DNA of 64,000 bases from Sphingomonas elodea ATCC 31461 (GTDB lineage Bacteria; Pseudomonadota; Alphaproteobacteria; Sphingomonadales; Sphingomonadaceae): the NCBI RefSeq assembly GCF_000226955.1, contig NZ_AGFU01000026.1, positions 49,896-113,895 of the forward strand, read 5' to 3'. Within the stretch, counting starts at the first letter, position 1, and the number at the start of each line of letters is the position of its first letter. The translations under genes and the position numbers were made by a program. Below, one piece after another: positions 44,811 to 54,049 of the stretch. A model generated the notes under the pieces. That model was not told the DNA's origin, did not search any database, and was given only the letters and a program-made list of their open reading frames with translations.

Positions 44811-47296
44811 CAGAATTTCACGTTGAGCGTCGCGAAGGCCGAGCGACCCGGCGCGATCGTCGCATAATGCGAGGTGAAGGCTGCGGTGTAGTAGGTCTTG
44901 TCGGTGAGGTTCTGGATGTTCGCGCTGATCTTGATCCTGTCCGTCAGCTGGTAGCCCATTTGCGCATCGAAGCGCCAATAGGACGGAACGGTCCGTGCCA
45001 GCACCCGGGTCGCCGGGTTCACCGTGACCGCGCCGGCAGCGTCTTGCGTGGCGGTGCGGTTGTCCTGATAGCCGCCGAACACCCGGCTGGTGTAATAGGC
45101 GCCACCGCCCAGGCTCAGCCGCTTGGTCGGCTTCAGGTTGGCGGACAGGGTGAAGCTGTCCTTCGGCGTCTGGGGCGCCTGGCGACCGGTGGTGACCGCC
45201 GGCACCAGCACCACCCGGGCCGGCTGGCTGCCGACCACCGGTGCGGTAAGCGCCGTGAACCCGCCATCGACGATCACCGCATCGAGATGGGTGTAACCGC
45301 CGAACACGCTCAGCCAGTTGGTGACGTTGCCGTTGAACGTCAGCTCCAGCCCGCGGATGCGGCGCTTGCCAATGAATTCGACGGTATTGTCCGGGCCGGT
45401 GACGCGGGCATTGTTGGTATCGGTCTGGAACAGTGCCGCACCGAGCGCCAGCTGCTCATGGAACAGGCTGGCCTTGGCGCCGACCTCGTACGACTTGGTC
45501 GTTTCCACCTTCAGGCTATCCAGAAGGGCAGCGGCGCTGATGGCCGTGCCAAGACTGTTGCCTTCCTGTCCCTCGCCCACGAGGCTGTTCGGCGGCGTCG
45601 CGGCCGTCGCGTAGCTTGCGTAGAGGCTGGTGTTGCGGGTCGGCTTGAACACCAGGCCGGCCTGCCAGTTGAACAGGTTGCTGGTCTTGCTGAGCTGGAA
45701 GGTGCTGGTGGCGGTCGCGGTCTGGCCCGGCGTGACCGTCGACTTGAAGCGATCGTACCGCGCGCCGACGTTGAGGATCAGCTGCGGAAGCAGCGTGATC
45801 GAGTCGAAGCCGTAGACCGCAACGGTGCTAGCGTCGTTCTGCGTCTCGGTGATCGGCGCGTTCCTGGCGATCGCGGCCGGCGTCGTCGAGGTATCGCTGG
45901 CGTAGTTCACCCAAGGGTCATTGGGCGTCGGATTGAACAAGCTGGTGCAGCTGTAGCGCGCGAGCGTGCCGGCGTTGCAGCGCGGGCCGGTCGACGGGCG
46001 CCCGTCGGCCACCGCGAAGGTGCCCCGCCGCGCCTTCTCCCAGCTGATCTCGACGCCGGTCGAGAAACTGTGCTCGATGCTGCCGGTCTTGAAGGTGCCG
46101 TACAGATCGGTCTGGTTGGTCAGCGTCTCGGTATAGCCATAGCGGGTGTTGGCGCGGCGCCATACATAGCCGCCCTGGATCTGGTCGCCGCGCGTCGCCG
46201 CCGCACCCGTCGGCGCCGTCGCGCTGGTGCCGTAGACATTGCCCTGACTGTCGTCCGGCTGCGTGAAGATATAGGACTGGTTGGTATAGCCGTAGCGCGA
46301 CAGATTGCGCAGCGTAATGCCGCCGAAATCATGCTCAGCGCGCAACGTCGCCTGCTGCACCTGGGTGTCGCGGAAGTCGCGGTTCTTCAGGCCGTAAAAG
46401 GCGCTACGGGCGATCGTCCCGCGGGTGCCGCCGATGGTGGTGAACTCCCCCATGGCAGGCTGGCTGTAGATCGTGCCGGTCCCCGGCGCGTTCGCGAGGA
46501 CGTAGCTGTACGGGATGCCCGTATCGGGCAGCTCGTGCGTCTCGTAGTAATAATACGCCGCCGTCAGACGGGTGTCGGTGCCCATGCCGAGCGTGATCGA
46601 GGGGGCGATGCCCCAGCGCCGGTTCCAGATCGCGTCGCGGCCGGCGACGTCTTGATCGTGGAACATTCCTGCGATGCGCACGCCGATACGATCGGTCACC
46701 TTCTGGTTCACGTCGAGCGTGAAGCGGCGGAATTCCGCCGTACCGACACTGGCCGATCCGGCGATGAAGTTCCCCGCCACGGGCAGCTTCGAGATAATGT
46801 TGATCGATCCGCCGGCGCTGCCGCGGCCACCCAGCGTCGAGTCCGAACCGCGGACAATCTGCACCTGCTCGGTAGCGAAGACTTCGCGCGTCTGGGCGCC
46901 GATGTCGCGCACACCGTCGAGGAACGTCGAGCCCTGGCTGTCGAAGCCGCGAATGAACGGCCGGTCGCCGATCGGATTGCCGCCCTCCGCCGCACCGAAG
47001 GTGATGCCGGGGACCGTGCGCAACGCGTCGGCTAGCGTGGTGGACCCGGTCTGCTCAATCAACTCGTTGGAGAGCACGACCACCGAACGCGGCGTGTTGA
47101 CCACCGGCGCGACGGCCTTGGGGCCGACCAGTTCGTTGTTGCGCTGGCCGTTGACGACGATTCGATCCTGATCGTCCGAATCCGGGCCGGTGCCATCGGT
47201 ATCGGCATGGGCCGGCGCGGTCGCGACGAAACCGACACAGGCGAGGGCGAGGAAGGCAGGAACGCGGGTAGACACGGCAGGAGAGGAAGAACGCAA
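44810..47296 (-). CDS. TonB-dependent siderophore receptor (PiuA/Fiu-like)
   Basis: 828 residues from a TTG at 47296, which has a GGGGG site 9 bp upstream; a GTG at 47275 lacks one. Signal peptide ending AHA, then the plug (about 70-200: NTPRSVVVLSNELIEQTG, FIRGFDSQGSTFLDGVRD, VQIVRGSDSTLGGRGSAGG) and a 22-strand barrel ending in aromatic Phe (ATLNVKF). It would bind a ferric-catecholate-type siderophore. The downstream Sel1 and PiuC genes support a PiuA assignment. Confidence 0.92.
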   Translation of the reverse strand: MRSSSPAVSTRVPAFLALACVGFVATAPAHADTDGTGPDSDDQDRIVVNGQRNNELVGPKAVAPVVNTPRSVVVLSNELIEQTGSTTLADALRTVPGITFGAAEGGNPIGDRPFIRGFDSQGSTFLDGVRDIGAQTREVFATEQVQIVRGSDSTLGGRGSAGGSINIISKLPVAGNFIAGSASVGTAEFRRFTLDVNQKVTDRIGVRIAGMFHDQDVAGRDAIWNRRWGIAPSITLGMGTDTRLTAAYYYYETHELPDTGIPYSYVLANAPGTGTIYSQPAMGEFTTIGGTRGTIARSAFYGLKNRDFRDTQVQQATLRAEHDFGGITLRNLSRYGYTNQSYIFTQPDDSQGNVYGTSATAPTGAAATRGDQIQGGYVWRRANTRYGYTETLTNQTDLYGTFKTGSIEHSFSTGVEISWEKARRGTFAVADGRPSTGPRCNAGTLARYSCTSLFNPTPNDPWVNYASDTSTTPAAIARNAPITETQNDASTVAVYGFDSITLLPQLILNVGARYDRFKSTVTPGQTATATSTFQLSKTSNLFNWQAGLVFKPTRNTSLYASYATAATPPNSLVGEGQEGNSLGTAISAAALLDSLKVETTKSYEVGAKASLFHEQLALGAALFQTDTNNARVTGPDNTVEFIGKRRIRGLELTFNGNVTNWLSVFGGYTHLDAVIVDGGFTALTAPVVGSQPARVVLVPAVTTGRQAPQTPKDSFTLSANLKPTKRLSLGGGAYYTSRVFGGYQDNRTATQDAAGAVTVNPATRVLARTVPSYWRFDAQMGYQLTDRIKISANIQNLTDKTYYTAAFTSHYATIAPGRSAFATLNVKF

Positions 47297-47362
47297 CGCA
47301 GGTAACCCCCATATGATCGTTCCGGCCCTGCTATTGCGAACGCCTCGCAGAGTCAACGCTAA

Positions 47363-47377
47363 TGCGAGCGGTTTGCA
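47363..47377. promoter_or_regulatory. Possible Fur-type box upstream of the receptor gene
   Basis: An imperfect 15-bp palindrome TGCGAGCGGTTTGCA lies 67 bp upstream of the receptor start. The TGC and GCA ends are exact and about half the inner pairs match. It fits a loose iron-regulator site, in keeping with the operon's content. This is weak evidence by itself. Confidence 0.3.
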
Positions 47378-47446
47378 GATTTTTGCGCGCGGTACCGGGA
47401 ATCGCCAAGCTGGTTACGCACATTTTTCTGCTAGTGTCGTATAGGT

Positions 47447-47788
47447 TCAGTGCTGTAGCATCGTCATGAGGCCGGCGATCCCGATGACGAGGGCTGCGGC
47501 GGCGAGCGTCTCCCGCTTCGAGTGGCGGTTCCATTCCCAGAAGCGATAGCCCGCGAATAGCGGCATGTTGCGCCGAAGGCCGCTGCCAGACTGCTCGATC
47601 CACTGATATTCGCGCTACGTGATCTCGCGCGCGATGCACACCGCGATCGCGCAGAAGGCACCCAGCCAGACACCGGGCACCCATGCCACGCCCAGCGCGC
47701 GGGCCAGCAGGACAGTCGATGCCTGGAGCAGCAAGGCTAGGGGCAGATGCGCGAGCACGCGGCGGAAACGCTCCCCAGCCAGGGTGGT
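47447..47788 (-). pseudogene. Small membrane-protein gene interrupted by an in-frame TAG
   Basis: In one minus-strand frame a protein-like sequence runs from about 47788 (GTG start at 47758 possible) to a TGA at 47447, broken by TAG at 47615-47617. Before the stop: a basic start and two hydrophobic helices (ALLLQASTVLLARALGVAW, GVWLGAFCAIAVCIAREI). After it: REYQWIEQSGSGLRRNMP and a membrane segment near the end. The junction ARE-IT*-REYQWIEQ reads like the GREIAQAEYRWIE region of small membrane proteins I remember from phage-like or mobile loci. A sequencing error or recent inactivation are both possible. Confidence 0.5.
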
Positions 47789-47832
47789 TCACCGCCCCCC
47801 CCAGACCCGTAGAAGAATGCGATCGTTTGTCG

Positions 47833-47846
47833 TGGTAGCGCTATCA
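47833..47846. promoter_or_regulatory. XylR/LacI-type operator upstream of exported esterase
   Basis: TGGTAGCGCTATCA, a 14-bp near-palindrome with perfect core TAGCGCTA. It is 72 bp before the ATG at 47919. It resembles the xyl-box of LacI-family XylR in Xanthomonas and Caulobacter as I remember it (TGGTAGCGCTAACA-type), and a second copy is at 62892. No other TAGCGCTA was noticed in the window. Confidence 0.6.
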
Positions 47847-47918
47847 ATTTTGTTGGACAAAGGCCGTGCGGCGCTGGATAGTATGCCGCATAACTAACGA
47901 CGATCGAAGGAGAGGAGC

Positions 47919-48878
47919 ATGCCGCAACGCATTCCCACCACCATTGCGCGCGTCCGCCACGGGCTGGCGCTAGGCGCAGTGGTGCTCGCCGGCGTGGCGA
48001 CCCCGCCCGCGCTGGCGCAGAACGACAAGATGGCGCCGATCGCCACGCCGGCGCAGCCGGGCGCGATCGAGCTCGGCACCGGGCCGCTGCCCGGCGCCAA
48101 GGCCGCCGAGAGCTGGCACAGCCAATATGGCAGCGTCTTCACCCGCAACGTGACGGTGGCGACGCTCACCCCGTTCCTGCCCGATCCCGTCAAGGCGAAC
48201 GGCACCGCCGTCATCGTGGCACCCGGCGGCGGCTTCACCTCGCTGTCGATGCAGAACGAAGGCTGGGATGTGGCCAAGGCGCTGACGGCGCACGGGGTCG
48301 CGGCGTTCGTGCTCAAATACCGGCTGAACCAGACGCCGCAGGAACTGGCAGGCTATGAAGCGGCGATGAAGGCCCGCTTTGCCGGCGGTGCGGGCGGCCC
48401 GCCGCGCGCCGCCGACCCCAAGGCGATGATGGCCGGGATCGCGACCCAGGTCACCGATGCGCGCGCCGCCTTCGCGCTGGTGCGCAAGCAGGCGGCGGAA
48501 TGGCATGTGCAGCCCGAGCGGATCGGGATGGTCGGCTTCTCCGCCGGCGCGATGCTGACGCTGGCGACCGCACTGGACGGGCAGGATGCCAAGCCCGCCT
48601 TTATCGGCACCATCTATGGCCCGCTCAGCAATTTCCAGGTGCCGGCCGACGCCCCGCCGCTGTTCGTCGCGCTGGCGGCGGACGATCCCCTGTTCGGCAA
48701 TAACGGCTTCGGCCTGATCGACAGCTGGCGCGCGGCCAAGCGGCCGGTGGAGTTCCACCTGTTCGAACAGGGCGGCCACGGCTTCGGCATGTACCCGAAA
48801 AAGACCACCAGCACCGGCTGGTTCGACGAATTCGTCCGCTGGATGACGATGCACGACTGGATCAAGCCGGCGGCTTGA
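47919..48878 (+). CDS. Exported alpha/beta-hydrolase (esterase; BD-FAE/acetyl-esterase-like)
   Basis: 319 residues with a signal peptide ending ALAQ. Nucleophile Ser 208 in GMVGFSAGAM, oxyanion motif APGGGFTSLS, and the acid/His in LAADDPLFGNN and EQGGHGFGMYP. It is in the same family as the esterase at 63008 and also sits behind a xyl-box-like operator, so it is probably part of the same polysaccharide regulon, removing acyl groups from plant glycans (inference). Confidence 0.85.
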   Translation: MPQRIPTTIARVRHGLALGAVVLAGVATPPALAQNDKMAPIATPAQPGAIELGTGPLPGAKAAESWHSQYGSVFTRNVTVATLTPFLPDPVKANGTAVIVAPGGGFTSLSMQNEGWDVAKALTAHGVAAFVLKYRLNQTPQELAGYEAAMKARFAGGAGGPPRAADPKAMMAGIATQVTDARAAFALVRKQAAEWHVQPERIGMVGFSAGAMLTLATALDGQDAKPAFIGTIYGPLSNFQVPADAPPLFVALAADDPLFGNNGFGLIDSWRAAKRPVEFHLFEQGGHGFGMYPKKTTSTGWFDEFVRWMTMHDWIKPAA

Positions 48879-48931
48879 ACGGGCCATCCGGAGCGGCGGA
48901 CGATCGCCGCTCCGGATGGCTCAGCGCGCGA

Positions 48932-50728
48932 TCAGCCGATCGGCGCGCACTTGGCTTCCAGCCAGGCGCGCTCCTCGCCTTCCAGCTGCGGGCCGACGAT
49001 CGCCAGCACCTGCGCATGATAGGCGTCGAGCCAGGCGCGCTCCTCGGGCGAGAGCAGCTCGGGCAGGATCAGGCTGCGTTCGATCGGCGCGAAGGTAAGC
49101 GTCTCGAAGGCGAGCATCGGCTTGTCGCCGCCCGGAATCGTCCGCTCTACGATGTGAACGAGGTTCTCGATGCGGATGCCATATTCGCCCGCCTTGTAAT
49201 AGCCCGGCTCGTTCGAGAGGAACATGCCGGCGCGCAGCGGCTCCAGCGCCTGCCCGCCCGGATAGGAAGGCGGCGCGATGCGCTGCGGCCCCTCGTGCAC
49301 CGAAAGATAGGCGCCCACGCCGTGGCCGGTGCCATGGGCGAAATCGAGCCCCGCTTCCCACAGCGGTCGGCGGGCGAAACCGTCGATCTGCGCGCCGGTG
49401 GTGCCGTCCGGGAAGATCGCGGTGGCGATGGCGATATGGCCCTTGAGCACGCGGGTGAAGCGGTCCTTCATCTCGTGGCTCGCCGCGCCGACCGGCATCA
49501 CGCGGGTCACGTCGGTGGTACCGTCGCCATATTGGCCGCCCGAATCGATCAGGAACAGCTGGCCCGGCTCGATCGGCAGGCTCGATTCTTCGGTGACCTT
49601 GTAGTGCGGGATCGCGCCGTTCGGGCCGGTGGCGGAGATGGTGTCGAAGGAAAGATCCTTCAGCTTGCCGGTCGCCTCGCGGAAATCGCGCAGCTTCTCG
49701 GCCACCGACAGTTCCGTGAGCCCGCCTTGCGGCGCGGTTTCCTCGAACCACTTCAGGAATCGGCTGAGCGCGGCACCGTCGCGCGCCTGGGCGGCCTTGT
49801 GGCCGGCGACCTCGGCGGGGTTCTTGATCGCCTTGGCGAGGATGACGGGATCGCGCAGCGCGACCACGGTGGCGCCGCCCGCCTCCAGCGCGTCGAAGAC
49901 CGCCGAAACGGCCGTGCCGGGGTCCGCCACGACGCGCTTGCCGGCAAAGCCGCCCAGCGCCGGCGCGAAGGCGGCGCGATCCTGGATGCGCACCGCGTTG
50001 CCGAGGTGCTGGCGCACCGCATCGGTCACCTTATCCGGCGCGACGAACAGATCGGCGGTGCCGTCGGCATGGATCACCGTATAGGCCAGCGCGACCGGCG
50101 TATGGGTCACGTCGTCGCCGCGTATGTTGAAGGTCCAGGCGATCGAATCGAGCGCGGCGATCACCACCGCATCGGCATGGCGGGCCTGCAGCCAGTCGGC
50201 GATCTCCGCGCGCTTGGCGGCGGAGGACTTGCCGGCAAGCGCATCGTCCAGCACCGTCAGCGGCGCATCCGAGGGGCCCGGCTGCTCGGCCCAGACCGCG
50301 TCGATCGGGTTGCGCGTCACCGCGACGAGCGTCGCGCCCTTCTCGGCCAGTGCCGCGCGGGCTTCCTCCACCCAGGCACGGGTGTGCAGCCAGGGATCAT
50401 AGCCGATCCGGCCGCCGTCCGGGGCGTGTTCGCCCAGCCAGTCGGCGATGCTGGTGGCGGGAACGCCGACATAGTCCCACTGATCTGCCGAGACCTGCTG
50501 GCGCACCTGCAGCGTGTAGCGGCCATCGGTGAAGATCGCCGCCTGTTCGCTGAGCACCACGGCGGACCCGGCCGAGCCCTGGAAGCCGGTCAGCCAGGCC
50601 AGGCGCTGGGCATAGGCACCGACATATTCGGACATGTGCTCGTCGGTGAGCGGCACGACGAAACCGTCGAGGGCGTCACGGGACAGCTGGTCCCGGAGGG
50701 CCTTCAGACGATCGGCATAGCTGGACAT
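48932..50728 (-). CDS. Aminopeptidase P family (M24) Xaa-Pro peptidase
   Basis: 598 residues. Two creatinase-like N-terminal domains (about 1-305) precede a pita-bread catalytic domain. Metal ligands are in LIDSGGQYGDGTTDVTRV, AHGTGHGVGAYLSVHEGPQ and the late ENL. Length is that of the long (eukaryote-like) APP branch. It cleaves N-terminal residues ahead of proline, in the cytoplasm. Confidence 0.93.
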   Translation of the reverse strand: MSSYADRLKALRDQLSRDALDGFVVPLTDEHMSEYVGAYAQRLAWLTGFQGSAGSAVVLSEQAAIFTDGRYTLQVRQQVSADQWDYVGVPATSIADWLGEHAPDGGRIGYDPWLHTRAWVEEARAALAEKGATLVAVTRNPIDAVWAEQPGPSDAPLTVLDDALAGKSSAAKRAEIADWLQARHADAVVIAALDSIAWTFNIRGDDVTHTPVALAYTVIHADGTADLFVAPDKVTDAVRQHLGNAVRIQDRAAFAPALGGFAGKRVVADPGTAVSAVFDALEAGGATVVALRDPVILAKAIKNPAEVAGHKAAQARDGAALSRFLKWFEETAPQGGLTELSVAEKLRDFREATGKLKDLSFDTISATGPNGAIPHYKVTEESSLPIEPGQLFLIDSGGQYGDGTTDVTRVMPVGAASHEMKDRFTRVLKGHIAIATAIFPDGTTGAQIDGFARRPLWEAGLDFAHGTGHGVGAYLSVHEGPQRIAPPSYPGGQALEPLRAGMFLSNEPGYYKAGEYGIRIENLVHIVERTIPGGDKPMLAFETLTFAPIERSLILPELLSPEERAWLDAYHAQVLAIVGPQLEGEERAWLEAKCAPIG

Positions 50729-50843
50729 ACACGTACTTCCTGCATCTTTGGGGGCGGCGCGATCTGCCGCGCGAATGGCCGGTTTCTGGCCGATGCAGGC
50801 GCATTTGGAAAGGGGCGGGCCAAGGCCCGCCCCTCCGGTTTCG

Positions 50844-51167
50844 TCAGCGGCGGACGCGGACGTAGGTGCAGCGATTCTTGGCGGTAAGCGTACGATCGAT
50901 CGCGCGACCGCCCAGCGCGCCGGCGACACCGCCCGCGGCCGCGCCGAGCAGGCCGCCGCCGACCACCGACGGACCGGCGAGCGCACCGGCGACACCGCCC
51001 GCGATCAGGCCCGCCTCCCCCTTGGAGCGGCGGCACTTCTTCACATAGCGGTAGCGGCTCGACTTCGACTTGCCTTCGTAGCGCGACTGGGCGCTCGCGA
51101 CGCTGATCGGCATCGCGACCGGCATCACCAGGGCGAAGGCGGCAAAGGCGGCAATTGTCTTACGCAT
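50844..51167 (-). CDS. Exported glycine-zipper protein
   Basis: 107 residues. Signal peptide ending ASAQ, a basic segment (KSKSSRYRYVKKCRRSKG), then a glycine-zipper (GLIAGGVAGALAG ... GLLGAAAGGVAGALGG), and two cysteines at either end. Such proteins insert in the outer membrane and are often stress-related. Divergent from the TonB-like gene. Confidence 0.8.
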   Translation of the reverse strand: MRKTIAAFAAFALVMPVAMPISVASAQSRYEGKSKSSRYRYVKKCRRSKGEAGLIAGGVAGALAGPSVVGGGLLGAAAGGVAGALGGRAIDRTLTAKNRCTYVRVRR

Positions 51168-51260
51168 GGTTGGACCCCATCTTCGGTTCGTGTTCGATGC
51201 GTATCAATGTGCCATGCCACATTTCGGTTGCATGAACCCGCAACGATCGTGGGGCCGCCG

Positions 51261-51995
51261 ATGAAATCGGCGCGGCTCCGGCTGCGCGGCGCGGCGGCGG
51301 CGATCGCCGTGGAAGCCTTGCTGGCGGCGCTGCTGTTCGCCGGGCTTCGCGCGCAGACGGTGATGCGTTCGGGCGATGCGCCCGCATTGCTGAGCTTCGA
51401 CGTGCCGCCGCCCGCGCCGCCGCCCGCGCCCGAGCCGGCCGTCCGCCGCGCGGCACCCAAGGCCGAGGGCGCCGCCGCGCCGCCCAATCGCGTGTCGAAG
51501 GCGACCGAGGTTGCGGCGCCCCCGCCGCCGATCCTGCTTCCTCCCCCGCCCCTGGTGACCGCCCCCAGGCCCGCGACGGCGGCCGACACCAGCTCCGGCG
51601 CGGCCCCCGTCGCGGGGCCGGGCACCGGCGCGGGCGGCGCAGGCCAGGGCACCGGCAGCGGCGGAGACGGCGACGGATCCGGCGGCGGCGGCGGGGAACC
51701 GCTCCACTGGATCGGCGGCCGCATCACCGATGCCGATTATCCGAAGGCGGCGCTGGAGGCCGGCGCCAGCGGCACCGTGGGGCTGCGCTTCGTCGTGGGG
51801 GTGAACGGCCGGGTGTCGAGCTGCACCGTCACCCGATCGAGCGGGAATCGCGACCTGGACGAGACGACCTGCCGATTGATACAGAAGCGCTTCCGCTATG
51901 TGCCGAGCAAGGATGCCGCCGGGCGCCCCTATGCCGATACGGTGACCGGCGAGCACCGCTGGGCCCTGTATGGCAGCCCGGACGAGGGGGAGTGA
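51261..51995 (+). CDS. TonB-like energy transducer
   Basis: 244 residues. One N-terminal membrane helix (AAAIAVEALLAALLFAGL), a proline-rich then glycine-rich periplasmic linker (about 50-150), and a C-terminal TonB domain (GGRITDADYPKAALEAGASG, VNGRVSSCTVTRSSG, RFRYVPSKDAAG). It is a candidate partner for the TonB receptor at 44810. No exbB/exbD are in the window. The two cysteines in the C-terminal domain are a common variant. Confidence 0.85.
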   Translation: MKSARLRLRGAAAAIAVEALLAALLFAGLRAQTVMRSGDAPALLSFDVPPPAPPPAPEPAVRRAAPKAEGAAAPPNRVSKATEVAAPPPPILLPPPPLVTAPRPATAADTSSGAAPVAGPGTGAGGAGQGTGSGGDGDGSGGGGGEPLHWIGGRITDADYPKAALEAGASGTVGLRFVVGVNGRVSSCTVTRSSGNRDLDETTCRLIQKRFRYVPSKDAAGRPYADTVTGEHRWALYGSPDEGE

Positions 51996-52023
51996 CGCCT
52001 ACCCTGCAGGGAAGGACCGCCGC

Positions 52024-52317
52024 TTACCCCTGCACCAGCGCGTCGATCGCGGTCGCCAGCTGGATGTCGCGGGTCGAAAGGCCGCCGGCGTCGTGGGTAG
52101 TCAGCAGCACGTCCACCCGGTTCCACACGTTGGACCATTCGGGATGGTGGTCCGCCTTCTCGGCGATCAGCGCGACGCGGGTCATGAAGGCAAAGGCCTC
52201 GACGAAGTCGGCGAACTGGAAGCGGCGGGTGATCGCGTCGCGGCCCGGCTCATAGGTCCAACCCGGCAGGGCGGCGAGCGATTCCTCGCGCAATCCGTCG
52301 GTCAAACGCGCAACCAT
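52024..52317 (-). CDS. phhB: Pterin-4a-carbinolamine dehydratase
   Basis: 97 residues. The signature [17 protein letters not shown] and [16 protein letters not shown] carry the catalytic histidines. It dehydrates 4a-hydroxytetrahydrobiopterin after phenylalanine hydroxylation; in bacteria it can serve other pterin roles. It is convergent with the TonB-like gene and divergent from the metallopeptidase. Confidence 0.95.
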   Translation of the reverse strand: MVARLTDGLREESLAALPGWTYEPGRDAITRRFQFADFVEAFAFMTRVALIAEKADHHPEWSNVWNRVDVLLTTHDAGGLSTRDIQLATAIDALVQG

Positions 52318-52365
52318 GGTGTGCCTCCTTGCTCCTTCTCCGCCGCTCCGCCTATGCATTCGGCC

Positions 52366-52770
52366 ATGCCGGAGCAAGCGCCAACCTTCGCCCCCGATGC
52401 GGCCCTGATCGAACGCCTCGCCCGCGACGCGCTGGCGCGCATTCCCGAACCGTTCCAGTCGCATCTTGCCGATGTGGTGCTGCTGGTGGAGGAGTTTGCC
52501 GACGAGGAAACGCTCGACGCACTGGAGATCGACGATCCCTTCGCGCTCAGCGGCCTCTATCACGGCCGCCCGGTCGGCGAGAAATCGGCGTTCGATTCGG
52601 GTGGGCTGCCCGATCGCATCCACCTCTATCGCCGCGCGATCCTCGACGAATGGGTGGAGAGCGGCGAATCGCTCGAACGGCTGGTGCACCATGTCGTGAT
52701 CCACGAGGTGGGCCATCATTTCGGCTTGTCCGACGACGACATGCATGCGCTGGAAGACGCCGCCGATTGA
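52366..52770 (+). CDS. Minimal-zincin metallopeptidase family protein
   Basis: 134 residues from the ATG at 52366 (another at 52354). The C-terminal zinc motif [13 protein letters not shown] and an acidic N-terminal helical region define the family formerly known as DUF1025. Role unknown. Its stop overlaps the TTG start of ccmA, so it is coupled to the cytochrome c genes. Confidence 0.9.
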   Translation: MPEQAPTFAPDAALIERLARDALARIPEPFQSHLADVVLLVEEFADEETLDALEIDDPFALSGLYHGRPVGEKSAFDSGGLPDRIHLYRRAILDEWVESGESLERLVHHVVIHEVGHHFGLSDDDMHALEDAAD

Positions 52771-53336
52771 GCCCGGCCCTCGCCTTTGACGATGTCACCT
52801 GCCTGCGCGGTGGGCGGATTCTGTTCGAGCGCCTCGGCTTCGCGCTGGGGCCCGGCGATGCGGGGCTGGTGCGGGGCCCGAACGGCGTCGGCAAGTCGAG
52901 CCTGATTCGCATCGCCGCCGGGCTGCTCGCGCCGCTGGAGGGACGCGTGACCGGCGACGGCGCCCGCGCGCTGTTGAGCGAGAGCGCCGCGCTGGATGCA
53001 GAACAGACGCTGGCGGCAGCGCTGGGCTTCTGGGCCGGGCTCGACGGGGGCAAGGCCTGCGTGGCCGAAGCGCTGGACGCGGTGGGGCTGGCCGAGATTG
53101 CCGAGGTGCCGGTGCGCCTGCTCTCCACCGGCCAGCGACGGCGGGCGGCGTTCGCCCGTGTGCTCGCCAGCGGCGCGCCGGTGTGGCTGCTCGACGAACC
53201 CGGCAACGGCCTCGACACCGCCTCGCTCGCGATGCTGGAGGCTCGGATCGCCGCGCACCGGGCCGCCGGCGGCATCGTGCTGGTCGCGACGCACCAGCCG
53301 ATCGCCCTGCCCGACGCGCAGGAGATCCGGCTGTGA
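52767..53336 (+). CDS. ccmA: Heme ABC exporter ATP-binding protein CcmA
   Basis: 189 residues from a TTG overlapping the preceding stop. Walker [10 protein letters not shown], signature [14 protein letters not shown], Walker [13 protein letters not shown]. With CcmB it forms the ATPase part of the CcmABCD complex that releases holo-CcmE during cytochrome c maturation. ccmC, ccmD and ccmE are not here. The order with ccmB and length support the call over a generic ABC protein. Confidence 0.88.
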   Translation: MSPALAFDDVTCLRGGRILFERLGFALGPGDAGLVRGPNGVGKSSLIRIAAGLLAPLEGRVTGDGARALLSESAALDAEQTLAAALGFWAGLDGGKACVAEALDAVGLAEIAEVPVRLLSTGQRRRAAFARVLASGAPVWLLDEPGNGLDTASLAMLEARIAAHRAAGGIVLVATHQPIALPDAQEIRL

Positions 53337-53968
53337 CCGCGCTGGTCTGGCGCGAGCTGCGGCGGGCATGGAGCAGCGGCGGGCTGGTGCTGCCGATCGC
53401 CTTCTTCCTGCTCGTCGCCATCCTGTTCCCCTTCGCGGTGGGGCCGGACGGGCGCCTGCTCGCGCGGATCGGCGGCGGCGTGATCTGGGCGGCGGCGCTG
53501 CTCGCAGCACTGCTGCCGGTGGAGCGGCTGGTCGCCCCCGATGCCGAGAGCGGCGTGCTCGACCAGCTGGTGGCGCGCGGCTTTTCCGATGCAGGCATCG
53601 CGGCGGCGAAGATGCTCGGCCATTGGCTGGGCTTCGGCCCGGCCCTGCTGGCGGCAACCTGCGTGGCGGCGGCGCTGCTGCACGTGCCGGCCGGCGCACT
53701 CGCCACGATCCTGCTCGGGCTGGCGATCGGCACGCCGGGGCTGGCCGCGTTGGGCGTTGCCACGGCCGCGCTGGTGGCGGGGCTGCGCGGCGCGGGAGCG
53801 ATCGCCGGGCTGGTGATGCTCCCCTTCGCGGTACCGCTGCTGATCTTCGGCGCGGGCGCCACCGGCGGCGAGCCCGGCGCGATCAAGCTGCTGGCGGCGA
53901 TCAGCCTGCTGCTGGTCGCCGGCTGCCCGTTCGTCGCCGGGGCGGCGATGGGGATGGGGCGCGGCTGA
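53333..53968 (+). CDS. ccmB: Heme exporter protein CcmB
   Basis: 211 residues from a GTG overlapping the ccmA stop (GTGA). Six membrane helices; RELRRAWSSGGLVLPIAFFLLV at the start and DAESGVLDQLVARGFSD are typical of CcmB. It is the membrane partner of CcmA. No ccmC follows; the next gene is cobT. Confidence 0.9.
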   Translation: MTALVWRELRRAWSSGGLVLPIAFFLLVAILFPFAVGPDGRLLARIGGGVIWAAALLAALLPVERLVAPDAESGVLDQLVARGFSDAGIAAAKMLGHWLGFGPALLAATCVAAALLHVPAGALATILLGLAIGTPGLAALGVATAALVAGLRGAGAIAGLVMLPFAVPLLIFGAGATGGEPGAIKLLAAISLLLVAGCPFVAGAAMGMGRG

Positions 53969-54049
53969 CACGCGGGCAGCCCCCTGCCCCCTCGGTCATC
54001 CACCCTGCGCCTTCCTTGACTTCTGCCCCGTGCGGCGCATGTGGGAGGG

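Noticed and set aside
47615-47617. TAG read as a recoded sense codon
   Set aside because: No pyrrolysine machinery or conserved context is visible; inactivation or sequencing error is simpler.
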